Positions 1 through 10,964 of a stretch of DNA of 64,000 bases are shown here, piece by piece; the first letter of the stretch is position 1, and every line of letters begins with the position of its first letter. The translations under genes and the position numbers were made by a program. Below the pieces are notes generated by a model. That model was not told where the DNA came from. It saw only the letters and a list, made by a program, of their open reading frames with translations, and made no database searches. The DNA comes from Icerya purchasi. Taxonomy: Eukaryota; Arthropoda; Insecta; Hemiptera; Monophlebidae. The stretch covers positions 59,588,864 to 59,652,863 of the forward strand of contig CM077115.1 in the NCBI GenBank assembly GCA_039619475.1, given 5' to 3'.

Positions 1-2
1 CT

Positions 3-227
3 TCCAAGCACCCAGCCTCAGAATGTAGTTGCCTACAAGTTCCTCCCACCTGCCGAAATTGCAAAGGCTCTCCAGCCCCTCTAAACTCTTCCTCTTCGGA
101 TCTTTCTCCCTTAATTAATAATATTTCAACAGCGGTTCTAGAGCTTCTTTCTTTAAACAACATTGCTTCCTCCTCATCCTTTGCTGATTCTCTTTCTCGT
201 TTCCTCTTTAATAATATACGTTCTTAA
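3..227 (+). pseudogene. LINE-A ORF1 (gag-like) C-terminus, cut by the window edge
   Basis: Frame starting at base 3 is open to TAA at 225-227. It opens with a Cys-rich stretch (CSC, then CRNCKG) that corresponds to the zinc-knuckle region of the full ORF1 at 21943-20471. It continues with a Ser/Leu/Asn-rich tail. ORF1 proteins of this group bind RNA and package the element transcript. Only the C-terminal quarter or less lies in the window, so the integrity of the protein cannot be judged. Confidence 0.7.
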
Positions 228-379
228 TAATTATTCTCCTAATAACAAGGAAAAATCAAATAGGACTGAAAAGGAGTAGAAGTGATAAGATTTAGGGCAG
301 AATTTTCTCTATTTTCTTCTTTTGTCCTTCCCCCTTCCCCCTCTCCTTTCCCGTATCCTCTTGCTTAATCTCTTTCCAA

Positions 380-1027
380 TTGCGCAGTATGATTCATCCA
401 AGTCAGTTGGCCATTGACTCAGGTTTAAGCACGGCTTTCTCCCGTTTTACATTTCCTTTTATTATTAAAAGGGCCGTTGCTGTAGTGGCCATACCCACTA
501 TTGAGCACTGGTACCTTTTATCTTCTTACTATTTTCTCGAATGGGCTCATGTCGAGTTGACGTACTCAATCTTTGGGCTGAGTTCCATTCGAAGTTGCTT
601 TTTTTCTCACTTTTACTGTTACATTTATACAGTTGTGAGACTAGCTGGCGTGTATAGCTATGGCTTCGTAACACCCAGCTCCAGTTTTAAGTGCAATGGT
701 CTAACTACAACTGACTTTACTTTATTTATTTGGATGTTTTCATACCTATTTCCTGTTTCTCTAAAATCTTCATATATCTCCTTCATTTCTGCTCCCAATT
801 GTGTTTTATCATCTCCTTTTCTACTACGCTCCGTTTCCCTCTATAATCTAGCTGCCCTGACTCACTTCCTCCTGTATTCTAATTATTATAGTCGATTGTT
901 CCTTTCTTCTCTATCCACCTATCCTTGCTATTTTAGTATAAATGCTTTGCATTTATACCCTCCTCTGTGCTCTCCTATTGCTTCCTACTCCATTCTCTTA
1001 CCTCTTTTTTTCCTAATCCCTCTTTAG
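380..1027 (+). other. Open frame between ORF1 and ORF2 of LINE-A copy 1, function unknown
   Basis: A 215-codon frame (TTG at 380, first ATG at 389) fills most of the gap between ORF1 and ORF2 and stops 7 bases before the ORF2 start. The product would be hydrophobic and rich in Ser, Phe, Leu and Tyr. Copy 2 also has a long open frame here (20444-19536) ending at its ORF2 start. I see no domain. The strand is pyrimidine-rich, which lowers stop-codon frequency, so the frame may be open by composition alone. Confidence 0.3.
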
Positions 1028-1034
1028 CTCTATA

Positions 1035-4000
1035 ATGCCGGCTGCGTTTAATCTGCTACAATGGAATTGTCGTAGTCTCAGAGCCAACAAAAATTCATTG
1101 GAGGGTTTGTTGGATCTTCATAATATCCAAGTTGCTCTCATCTCGGAAACGTGGCTTCGGTCAGGCGTGGATTTTAACATTAGAGGCTTCAAGGTAATCA
1201 GAAGCGATCGCGATGATGGCTATGCTGGTTCTGCGATCCTCGTTAGAAATGACATTCCATTCCGTTCTCACGAGATTTCTCTCAACCTTCCTTCTACTCC
1301 TAATATTCCTAATATCGTTCATATCTCCATCAATCCTCCTTCTATGCGTCCTATTAACGTTGTTTCGATTTATGTTCCTCCTACTTACGATCTTCGTCAC
1401 TTCCCCCTTTCTACATTTTTCTCATCTATCCCGCAACCGTTTATTATCGGCGGCGATTGGAATGCTCATTCCCCTATGTGGGGCTGCACATCCTACAATA
1501 GCAATGGTTCCATCCTTGAGAATACTATCCTTTCTGATAACTTGGTGCTCCTTGATGATCTTTCCCCAACCTATTTTAGGAATGCTTTTGTCTCCAGTTC
1601 TCTTGATCTAACTCTTTCTTCCCCTTCAATTGGTCTTAACTTTACCTGGAGAACCCTTTCGGGTTCTTTCGGCAGTGACCATGTTCCCATAATAATTACT
1701 ACTGATATTTTTCCTTCTCCAACTTATCCCAGGCATCTCCATTCTCCTCGATGGAATCTCAGCAAAACTAATTGGACTCTTTTCCGCTCTTCTGTTGATT
1801 CATCACTTCCTGATCCACAGATTAATTGTGATCCCATTTCTCTCTATAATTTCTTTTCCCATTCTATCAGGTCTGCTCTTTCTCTATCTTCTCCCCCTCG
1901 TCGTTCTCCTGCAACCACTCATCGTTGTGCGGCCTCATCTCTTTAGTGGAATGATGAGTGTAACGCTGTATTTAACCATTGTCGTTCGACCTTCAGATCC
2001 TATCGCTCTAATCCTACAACCCAAAACTTTCTGGCTCATAAACAAGCCAACGCCAGGGCTAGGTTTATTCTTAAAGCCGTGAAAAAGGCCTCTTGGAAAA
2101 AATTCTGTTCTTCCTTTTATAGAAATACCTCTCTCTCACATATTTGGAGGTTGGCTAGAGCTTTTAAATCTCCATCCTCTGAACGTCCTTCTCTTTCTAA
2201 TGTATCTGAGGATAGCCTAATATCCTTCATTGATTCTGTCGCTCCTGCCTACGTTCCTTCCTTTGACGAACTGTATTCCAACACCTCTCCGCAAATCTCG
2301 TCCTCTCCTTCTCACTTCCTCACTTCGGCTTTCAATCTTAATGAATTATTAGCTGTTTTATCTAAATCTTCCAGCCCTACTCCAGGCCTTGATGGTATAC
2401 CTTATCTTGCTCTTATAAATCTGTCTGAACTATCCCTTAACTTTCTTCTCAGTTTTTTCAATTCTTTCCTTTCCAGGGGTTCAATCCCCCCCTCTTGGAA
2501 TTCTTTCATTATTGTCCCTATTCCTAAGAAAAGTTCTTCCTTACGCCCCATCTCCTTGGCATCCTGCATCAGAAAATTGTTTGAGGGTATGCTAAACAAG
2601 CGTCTTGTCTGGTGGTTGGAACACCATAATGTGCTTCCTAACAATATGTTCGGCTTTCGGCCTGGTATCGGCACTCCTGATTGTATCAGTCTTTTTGTGT
2701 CTCATTTATATAAGTCCTTTATCCAAAAACATTATACTCTGGCTTCCTTCATAGATGTTTCATGTGCTTTCGACAATGTTCATCTCCCAACTTTAAGAGA
2801 TAAAATGACAGCAATTAACATTCCAGTGAATTTCACTTCCCTTGTTATTAAGCTCATGTCCAATCGTTCTATCCACCTCTCTCCTCCATTATTTGACACT
2901 TCTAGAAAGGTTTTCTGCGGTCTTCCTCAAGGTTCCTCCCTCAGTCCTACTCTTTTTAACATTTATACTGCTAGTATCGCTTCCCTTCCTTTAAATTCCC
3001 ACTCTTTATTCTTTGCCGATGATATTTTGCTTTTTTCCTCTTCCCACGATATTGACGCAGCTAATGATGCTCTCAAATCGTCCCTCAATTTCCTTGAAAG
3101 TGCTCTTGCCTCAATTAACCTTTCGATTTCTCCTTCTAAGTCCTCCTGCGTTGTATTTACCCTTCGCCCTTATAACCCTGCTTCTGTTAATTTATCCTTA
3201 AATAGCACAGCTATTGCTCGTGTTAATTGCTTTCGTTATCTCGGTATCTTTCTCGATAGTCGTTTGACTTTTTCCGAACATATTAAATATCTTTCCTCCT
3301 CCTCTACTAAACGGTTGAACCTGCTGAAGGCCCTGTCTCCGACTAAATGGGGTGGTGACCCTTTCATTCTTATTCTTCTATATAAATCCATCGTCCGCTC
3401 CAAGCTTGATTACTGTTCGTTCATTTATGCCTGCGCTTCCAAATCCCGTCTCTCTAAACTTGATGTGATCCAAAATTCTTGTCTTAGACTCTGTCTCGGT
3501 GCTCTTAAATCCTCTCCTATTCCAGCATTGCTTGCTGAATCGAATGTTCCTCCCCTGTCTATTCGCAGATCTTATTTGGGCTATCGCTTCCTTGCTAAAC
3601 GTCTTTCTCTCTCATCTTCTTCTCTCATTTTTTCCTACCTTTCAATTTCTCGGAATTGGCGCTTTGTGCCTAGGAAAATTCCTATCCTGTCCCTTATTTC
3701 TCTCCGTCTTAGTTCATTTTGGCCGTATACAATTTCCTTTAATAGTCTGCCTTATTTTTCCTTTAACTTCAGCGATCTCTGCCATCCTCCCAGAGTATTT
3801 ATTTCGCCTACACTTGCAAAATCTCTCCCTCCAGCTGTAATTAAACAGGAATTCCACAGTATTGTCAATTCTCCCTTCCCTTCTCATGTTACCATTTTCA
3901 CTGATGGTTCTAAGGGGCCTGATGGGGTTGGTGCTTCTTTTATTCTTCCAGACTATAACTTCTCTGAATCCTTCTGTCTTCCTTCTTTCTGTTCCATATT

Positions 4001-4759
4001 TACAGCCGAGCTAATGGCTATTTTACGTTCCATTATTTTTATCTCCTCCAATCGTCTTTCTTCCCAGTTTCTGATCATATCCGACTCCATGAGTGCTCTT
4101 CAAGCCATCTCTTCTCCTCTTCCTAATCATTCCTGTGATTTTTCTATTCTTTGGACTCTCTCTTCTCTCCATGGAATCCATGTTGACTTGCTGTGGGTTC
4201 CTGGTCATTCTGGCATCTCAGGTAATGAGAAGGCTGATTCTTTGGCTCGGGTTGCTGCTTCTTCTTCTACATTCTTCTTCAAAAAAATCTCATCCTCTAA
4301 TCTCTTGCCTTTGTGTAAACATTTCCATCTCAGATTTTGGTCGAATATGTACCCTTCCTCCTTTTCTAATTGTCGCTCCTTTTATCTGTCAGTCAGCCTA
4401 ATCTTCCTTCAAATCCTTGGTTCCTTCTGTTTCCTTCACTTCCTCGCTCTGTTGTTGTCTCCATTGTGCGTTTGCGCTTAAACCATTCCTTGCTACCTTC
4501 CTCACGCTTTCGCCTCTCGTTGACCTCTTCCCCATGTTGTCCTCTCCATTCAAACGATGCGGTTGTTTGTGACACCGATCACGTGTTCTTTGAGTGCTCT
4601 GCTCTTTCGGTGGAGCGCTCGGCTCTATATTCCCACTTGCTTGGGCTGGGGCTTCCTGCTCCTTTTTGTGCTCGTTATATCCTGTCTTTTCCTTCTACAC
4701 TTATTATCCCCTCCATTGTTTCCTTCTTATTAGCGATAGCTGATCGCCTCACTGTATAA
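1035..4759 (+). pseudogene. LINE-A ORF2 polyprotein: APE endonuclease, reverse transcriptase, RNase H
   Basis: Nicks target DNA and reverse-transcribes the element RNA at the nick. Endonuclease: QWNC near residue 10 (Asn11), SETW (Glu38), GGDWNAH (Asp141, Asn143) and GSDH near the C-end. RT: SLRPISLAS, FIDVSCAFDN, GLPQGSSLSP and the catalytic FADD at 3012-3023. RNase H: FTDGSK (about 3896), FTAEL, ISDSMSA and WVPGHSG...EKADSLA, so all four acidic residues are present. The C-terminus has CPLH...CDTDHVFFEC, a probable zinc site. Two lesions are seen. TAG at 1944-1946 is in frame with both halves and sits in the usual WWND segment, so it looks like TGG to TAG. A frameshift near 4395-4400 moves the C-terminal 120 residues into the frame ending at 4759. 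Confidence 0.92.
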
Positions 4760-4837
4760 CTTTCGTTTTCCCTTAATTGTTTCTGGGTAAAGGTCCTCGG
4801 TTGACGAGCCCAATTAAAAAAAAAAAAAAAAAAAAAA
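4760..4837 (+). other. LINE-A 3' UTR with conserved terminal motif and poly(A)
   Basis: Ends with TTTCTGGGTAAAGGTCCTCG followed by GTTGACGAGCCCAATT and A22. The CTCG/CGAG arms around GTTGA can form a 4-bp hairpin, with GGG/CCC outside it. The same ending recurs in at least eight other fragments in the window, so it probably marks the RT priming end of the family. Confidence 0.75.
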
Positions 4838-4904
4838 CCTTTAAAACGAGACTAGTTTGGTTATTGCGCCGTTATTAGTTTAATCTTATAGAAAATCCGT
4901 ACAA

Positions 4905-5290
4905 TGTTGATGTTTTGAGACAACAAAGAGATCACATTATTTTAGTGGAATTCATGGAGCGTGGACAGACCATTAACGGCCTAAACTACTGGAAACACTC
5001 ATCAATTTAAGGAGAGAGATAAAAATTTCGAAAGCAATTCAACTGTTGCATGACAATGCACGGCCATTCGCAGCGAAGTTGTCAATTGACTACAGTTCGG
5101 ACCTTGCCCAAGTGATAACGCTTTATTTTCTCAATTAAAACAAGAAAAAAAATAAATATATATATATATTCGGCGGATGACGAATTGCTTAAAAATATCG
5201 AGTCACTGGACCGGACGGAAAATGTTATAGGGTAAGTGTTGAAAAGTTGGTGGTTCTTGTATCAAAAACCTTGTAAAATGTCCAAGCAAT
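4905..5290 (+). pseudogene. Degenerate mariner-type transposase fragment
   Basis: In shifting frames the translation gives VEFMERGQTINGLNYW, then LLHDNARPFAAK, then SSDLAQ. These match the mariner transposase catalytic region, where the family has GQTIN, LHDNARPH and PYSPDLAPSD. A further stretch (SADDELLKN) resembles the segment after the last catalytic Asp. Frameshifts and a deletion between DNARP and the SPDLAP equivalent make it non-functional. No terminal inverted repeats were found. It follows directly after the LINE-A poly(A). Confidence 0.6.
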
Positions 5291-5418
5291 AAAATGTAAG
5301 TTTTAAATTTAATTTTCGTTCATTATTACGCCAACGCGACGGATTTTGGAACCTTACTTTCTACGTGACCCTTGTGGGCACAATACATCAATTCGGATTC
5401 AATATTTATGGCACGCCA

Positions 5419-5620
5419 TTCTATTTCGTGACGCTCATTTTCGTAACGCTTTTCGAGTTCATGTGCCCAAGTAGAGACACAAACATAATATTAGTAATCA
5501 GTCGTATCCAAGTAAAGACATGAAATTTCCGTAACAATTTTCCGTGACGGTCCATTTCGTGGCGTTTCCATTTCGTAACGCTTTTCAAGTTTATGTGCCA
5601 AAGCAAAGACATAAAAATGT
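5419..5620. repeat. Two-copy tandem duplication, about 128-bp spacing
   Basis: Unit around 5419-5495 and again around 5547-5620 share TTTCGTAACGCTTTTC, then an AGTT(C/T)ATGTGCC segment and AAAGACA. The stretch between has a third partial AAGTAAAGACAT. It is a locally duplicated, diverged sequence with no recognised origin. Confidence 0.5.
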
Positions 5621-5829
5621 CAAAAAATATTCCACGAAAACCACAATTAAACAATTTACGCAAAAGGATTTCATGATTAACTTTCAAAGTGTTGCGAAAA
5701 GTTCAAAAAAGCGTGAAATCTAACGTATCCTTTTCATAAGCTTTACGCTGTGCTTATTTTCCCGATAAAAGTTTTTAAGATTAACCACATCAAACGCTAT
5801 TTCAATCTAAATAAACAGCTGCAACCGAA

Positions 5830-5838
5830 AATAATAAC

Positions 5839-5884
<46 letters not shown>

Positions 5885-5900
5885 GTAGTAGTATTAGTAG
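5830..5900. repeat. (AAT)n microsatellite
   Basis: Near-perfect AAT/ATA trinucleotide run that turns into AGT-type units at its right end. The poly-Ile frame crossing it is an artefact. Confidence 0.9.
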
Positions 5901-5904
5901 TAAT

Positions 5905-7150
5905 AGCCAACTGTTATTTGTACTTTTGTTGATTCTAAAGCGGCGCTAGTAACCGATTCAAAGTAAGAATAAAAAATCAAAATGAAAAAGGAAAAGCATT
6001 CACTGACAGTCGTGTTCAGAATAATGCGGATGTAGAGATATTTGCACAAGTTTACAGGCAGCTTGCTGAGGGGCGCTGGTGTTTATGTACTTGAGAAGCT
6101 GAAAGTTAATGTAGCCGATTTGCAAAAGTATTGAAAATAGTTAGCTTTCTCATCTGTGCGAAGCTCTCAATAATATCGTTAACGACGAAAAGCTGCAGAA
6201 TACTTAACCAGAGAATGGCCGGCCGATAGGCTCTCTTATCTCGGCAATTTTTCCAGCCTTTAGCCGTTAGTCTACTACCTTTGCGTTCGTTATCGCGATG
6301 ACGGCCTAAAGTAATCCTCAACAAATGACGCAGCGGCACGCGACCTTCCTCGTAATTCGCTTATTGTAGCGCTTCGCCCAGCTTCGCCAGAATGCTCGTC
6401 CATAGGGATAAATTTAACAAAGTAACACTTGAGCCGAAATAACGGTCAGAAAACATTCAATAAAACCGCTAAACGGCTTCTCCATGTTCGATTTTTCCAG
6501 CTATTCGCCCCGACTATTTATTGCTAGTACGACTGTTTTATTCCCTTTTTTTTTTTTTTTCTTCCCTAGGAACCGCAGCTACACGATAATCTTCATCGGA
6601 ACAGCGCTAAAACGTGATCGGATAAACGTAAAATACCGTATCTAGATATCTTATTACGGTAACGCTGCTCCAGACGCGATGGTTCTCTTCCCTCAATTAC
6701 CTTTTTTTTAAAAAGTCGACTAAACTAAATGATACTGGTATAAATGAAAAAAGCTTCTCTAACGCAATAGTTATTGTGAAAATGAATTTATTTTGAAACA
6801 CCGCATTTGCAGAACGGTATAACGAATAACGAAGTTAGAGCGTTGAAGCATATTCTCTTTAAAAGCTCATAGCGGTATAGAATTTGCAATTAATACCCTC
6901 CTTTCCCAAATTCGAAATATCGAAAGGGAAGTAATATTTGAATAGCAACGATACCGTAATCTGCACAGAAACCAATCAAGAGTACTGCATGTAACATCGC
7001 GGACAAGAGGGTCATCAACCTACGCTTTTTAGGAGAAGACTGAATTTGGAATGATATCGGTTAGCTTTTAGTTGCGTCATTTCAACGTGTCAATATATTA
7101 TTACCCTAGAACTGTGCACACGGTAATCAGAACACACAATAGGGATCACA
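5905..7150. other. No gene recognised
   Basis: Mixed sequence, less AT-rich than its surroundings at about 6030-6420. Short open frames on both strands show no recognisable domain. A poly(T) run lies at 6546-6560. Confidence 0.4.
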
Positions 7151-7154
7151 ACCA

Positions 7155-7750
7155 ATTTAAAGGCATCGAGGCTTTAGCTAAGGTTGCTGCCGGTTCCCGC
7201 GTTTACTTTTAAAAAATCCCTAGCACTAATCTATTATCCTTAAGTAAGAACTTTTGGTCGAATATGTACCCTTCCTTCTTTACCAATAATCGTTCTTTCT
7301 ACCCCTCAATTCAATCTAACCTTCCTGCTAATCCTTAGTTCTTAGAATACCCTTCTCTTTCACGTTTTGTTATTGTCCCTATCACTTTATTTCCCCTTCC
7401 CGTTATAGTCTCTCTTTGGTTTTCTCTCCTCTTATTGTCATCTATATCCGAATGAGGAACTTACACCTGTGATGCTAGTCACATTTTCTTTGAGCGTTTC
7501 GTTCTTTCTGCGGAACGTTCTTCCCTTTATTTACTCCTTTTAAAGTCAAGGCTTCCTGCTCCCTACTGTGCCTCCTATATCCTGTCCATTCCATTTCAGT
7601 CTGTTGTTCCTGCCATTGGTTCCTTTATTTCTGTCATTTCCGATCCAATTAAGATCGAATTAGTTGACTCTTCTTCTTTCTGTTGTTTATGGGTGAGGTC
7701 CATGGTTGACGAGCCCGAAAAGAAAAAAAAAAAACAAAAAAAAACAAAAC
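7155..7750 (+). mobile_element. 5'-truncated LINE-A fragment (ORF2 C-terminus and 3' end)
   Basis: Broken translation follows the LINE-A C-terminus: ALAKVAA, then FWSNMYPS, then SIQSNLPANP, then APYCASYILS. It ends with GGTTGACGAGCCCG and an A-rich tail interrupted by G and C. Stops and frameshifts are frequent. It shares diagnostic changes with the copy at 43440-43925, including the same YPNEELT segment in place of the usual CPLHS...D and loss of the last Cys of the CDxxHxFFEC site. Confidence 0.8.
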
Positions 7751-7799
7751 AATGTACACGATAGCAAGCTCCGCTCTTCTGACGTAATCTCGAGACCAA

Positions 7800-8460
7800 C
7801 GCAGATTATAGTAATACACATTAAGCATATCTATGTTTAATTATTCATTTATTTTCATTATGTATATTATAACATCACTTATACCTGAATTTTGTAAGCG
7901 CTTTTTCGATTTTTAAACCTAATTATTCGTTTATTTTGTTTATAAATAGAACTGCTTGCAATGGAAATGAGAACCAGTTCTTATTTCAATATTTTTAAGA
8001 AAAGAGAAATACGAGTTTATTTTTTGTTTTCATCTTTTTGATCCTGCTCTCACTCTTTGATCAGTTTATTTTGGGTCAGTTAGAATTGATTGAAAAAAGA
8101 CGACGAATAGGATCTCGGGCACATTATAATATGTGAGTTCAAAGGGGTAAAAAAAAAAACAAAAGTGGTAGAAGCGTCTTTTCTTAGAACTTTTTCTTTT
8201 TACGGTTCTATTGTTAAATAGTTCTAAATATTTTTAGAGAAAATAATTAACAGCAAGCTAGAGTTGTGTATTACAAATACTGTTCTAAATTTTCAAAGTG
8301 TAATGCTCGCGCTATGTAGAAGAAGGGACACAACACTATGTTTTACACGTTTGAACTTTTCATAAACTTTTAAAATTATAATAAAAAATCAAAATATACT
8401 ATATCGAACTTTCCATCGACGTATCCAACATATTTAGTTTGAACTTGATTTAACTGATGA
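7800..8460. other. AT-rich sequence, nothing identified
   Basis: Many short A and T runs. No open frame with a recognisable domain and no terminal repeat that I could see. Confidence 0.4.
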
Positions 8461-8470
8461 AATTTCTTTT

Positions 8471-8613
8471 TTTTTTTTTTTAATTGGGCTTGTCAACCGA
8501 GGACCTTCACCCAGAAACAATTAAGGAAAAACGAAAGTTACACAGTGAGGCGATCAGCTATCGCTAATAAGAAGGAAACAATGGAGGGGATAATAAGTGT
8601 AGAAGGAAAAGAC
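8471..8613 (-). mobile_element. Solo LINE-A 3' end, 143 bp, with target site duplication
   Basis: Reverse complement reads as the last part of LINE-A ORF2 and its 3' UTR, almost base for base like copy 1 (4690-4830), ending GGTTGACAAGCCCAATT plus A run. It is flanked by AATTTCTTTT at 8461-8470 and 8614-8623, a perfect 10-bp duplication. This is the signature of target-primed reverse transcription with extreme 5' truncation. The similarity to copy 1 points to recent activity of that subfamily. Confidence 0.85.
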
Positions 8614-8623
8614 AATTTCTTTT

Positions 8624-10020
8624 AATGAATATGTTTATTTCCATCGTTTGTTTTTTTTTGCGATTTTTACCGTCCCTAATAATCAGTTGTTCGAGGGTTA
8701 CACCACACATTTCTCAGAAGAATATTTTATTCGTGACTTCAACATCAACACTCATACGTTAAGCGGTTCCAGAGTTAATGAATTTTATTCCATTTTTTTG
8801 CGTTTTCCAAATTATTATATTGACATTCTGTATATTATTCCCGCGTGGAGTCCTAAAATTTGCTTAATGAGAAATATCAATTTATCTACGGTTAATGCAT
8901 TTATTCCAATCCTGCGAACCATTTAATATCAGTGTTTTCTTTTTATATATATTTTTTTTTATTCGCTGCAAAATAAATCTTAGACCGCGACATCGATGTA
9001 GTTGGAATGTAAGGAATCCAAGTGTCTCACCGACATAAAAATATCACGTTTACACGACGGAGGTAGAACAAAAGATCAGAATAGTCTAAAAAGGTATTTA
9101 AAATGTTCGTCTTCAGGTGGTCATTCGATGATCAGCCGACGAGTTCATTCCAATTCACTCTGCGGCTAAACGACCATCGTAAAATGATCTACGACCAAAC
9201 TATCCCAAGCCAGAATTATTGGTCAGTGACAAGACACCTGTGATTTCATTTTGAATGTTCCTAGTAACGGCAAGATGTTTGCATTTTATTACAATAGTCT
9301 AAAGTGATTTAATGGCGTTAGATCGTAAGTCTTTTAATTGCGAATGTAACTGGCTTCTTTATGATATTAAACATAAATATCAGGGAGCAACCATTAGAGA
9401 TGGAGAGATTAAGTTTTGTTAAATCCGTAGTGACTCTGAAATGGAATTGAATAATCTTGCAAACGGGATGCCAAAAAGACGGCTGCGGGTGGAATTATAA
9501 TTCCGTTTATTCCCTTCTCCTCTGATATACATATAGCAGAAGATAAAATTTTAAAATTATAAAAAAGTCGCATGGTAAATGTCATGATATTGATCCCATT
9601 GCATGTTTCCATCTCCGTGAGTATTCATTAACTACTATATATAGGATTGCGAATAAAACTGTTCCGTACATCCTTGAATTTTTCGGACTTCTCTTCTGAT
9701 AATGATCAGGTTCAAACTAATTTCATAAATGATATTAATCATCTGTAGTTTAAGAACTGTACTACTTTATTTCCTTTTAGAAGAATTAAAATTATTAGTA
9801 ATATTCATCCACATAGACCTTAACACTACATTATTAGGATTCTGTTTTATTTGCAGTATTTAAATATATTATAAAAAGAAGAATTCTAATATAATCCATT
9901 GCGTGCAAATTTTTAAAGCGGAAAAATAAAAAAAAAAAAAAAAGAAAAAAAGAAATTGGCTTATTATGTAATTTGGAACAAACTATTAAGCAATAATAAC
10001 TAGGGGTTAAGTAGTGAATA
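8624..10020. other. No gene recognised
   Basis: AT-rich with scattered short frames. An A-rich run at about 9927-9955 could be the tail of an unrecognised insertion, but nothing upstream of it looks like a retroelement. Confidence 0.35.
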
Positions 10021-10229
10021 AATGTATGAGCTGGCGGATCTGATAACTACCAAAACCATGTTCTCACTCCGAAAACTCTCTCAAATACATTATTCAACAG
10101 CAAAAAGTAACCCCGATTCTTGTACCAGTTCCCAAAATTACCCCAGGTTTCCCCCGGTCCCACCAAATTTCTTACAAAAATTTCCCCCAAAGTTCAGCCG
10201 GTTTCACCATCCTATTCCCTTACAATTCC

Positions 10230-10860
10230 CGCTAATCCGAACACGATGTCCCCCGAAAAAGGGCTCCCAACCTTTATTTTAATATTTACTTGTATATAAT
10301 TAAATTATAACCCAATTTTCTATCAGGGTATGTAAATTTCACCTAAGTATCCCCCCGCGGTGCAACCCGCTAATCCAAACACCAGTCTTCTAGGAAGGAT
10401 AATCAACCCTTGCCCCCGTGGCTCTGACATTCTACTCATCTGAACAATTTAAAAATTTAGCCGATAAGTTATATTTAAAGTATGAAACTAACCTTACTCC
10501 CTCTTTGTTCCTTACACCCCCTCTTTTCTGATCAATTATAATATATAATTTACTTGTTTTTCCACATCCGCCATATTTTTTTAATTATTATTTTTTACAT
10601 ACTACTCCCCCACCCCGCGCCTGTTGTCTAAACCTACCCAGTATCACAAACTGATTAAAAATTAACTAGTAATTTAAATCCACAACTCAAAACTAACCTT
10701 AGTCCCTTTCGGCTCTTCAACCGCTTTACTGATCGAGCATAATGTACATTATTTATTTTCCCAGCCGCCTCCTTTAGCGATGCCAGCCATCTTCCAACAC
10801 CAATCTAAGTTTAAGGATAATGAAGGTTGTTAATACTGCTTCTAAATAAAAACCATCCAG
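10230..10860. repeat. Diverged tandem array, period about 200 bp, C-rich plus strand
   Basis: Recurring blocks: CCCGCTAATCC(G/A)AACAC at about 10230 and 10367; AAACTAACCTTA(C/G)TCCCT at about 10483 and 10691; TTTACTTG or TTATTT followed by a CCGCC block; and AAGGATAAT at about 10395 and 10815. The order repeats about every 200 bases with strong divergence. The plus strand is notably poor in G from 10100 to 10950. Confidence 0.45.
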
Positions 10861-10964
10861 TCTACTGTCAAATTTCCTTCCATCTTTTCCGCAAATTCTT
10901 TCCCAGCCCATCCCAATTTTTCGTATCCCACAATATTAAGACATACATTCCTAACAATGTACTG

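Larger units (their letters stand above)
1..4837 (+). mobile_element. LINE-A copy 1, near-complete non-LTR retrotransposon, 5' end outside window
   Basis: Order seen: the last part of a CCHC-type ORF1 (3-227), an inter-ORF region (228-1034), ORF2 with endonuclease, reverse transcriptase and RNase H (1035-4759), a short 3' UTR ending GTTGACGAGCCC, and a 22-base A run at 4816-4837. EN, RT and RNase H together in ORF2 with a knuckle ORF1 is the layout of the I/R1/LOA group. The exact clade cannot be set by eye. The copy looks young: only one stop and one frameshift interrupt ORF2, and the solo 3' end at 8471-8613 is almost identical to its tail. Confidence 0.9.

Noticed and set aside
5750..5932. 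60-codon poly-Ile frame
   Set aside because: Translation of an AAT microsatellite.
8453..8475. CTGATGA on the plus strand as a hammerhead core
   Set aside because: Followed only by a T run; no stem II or GAA box.
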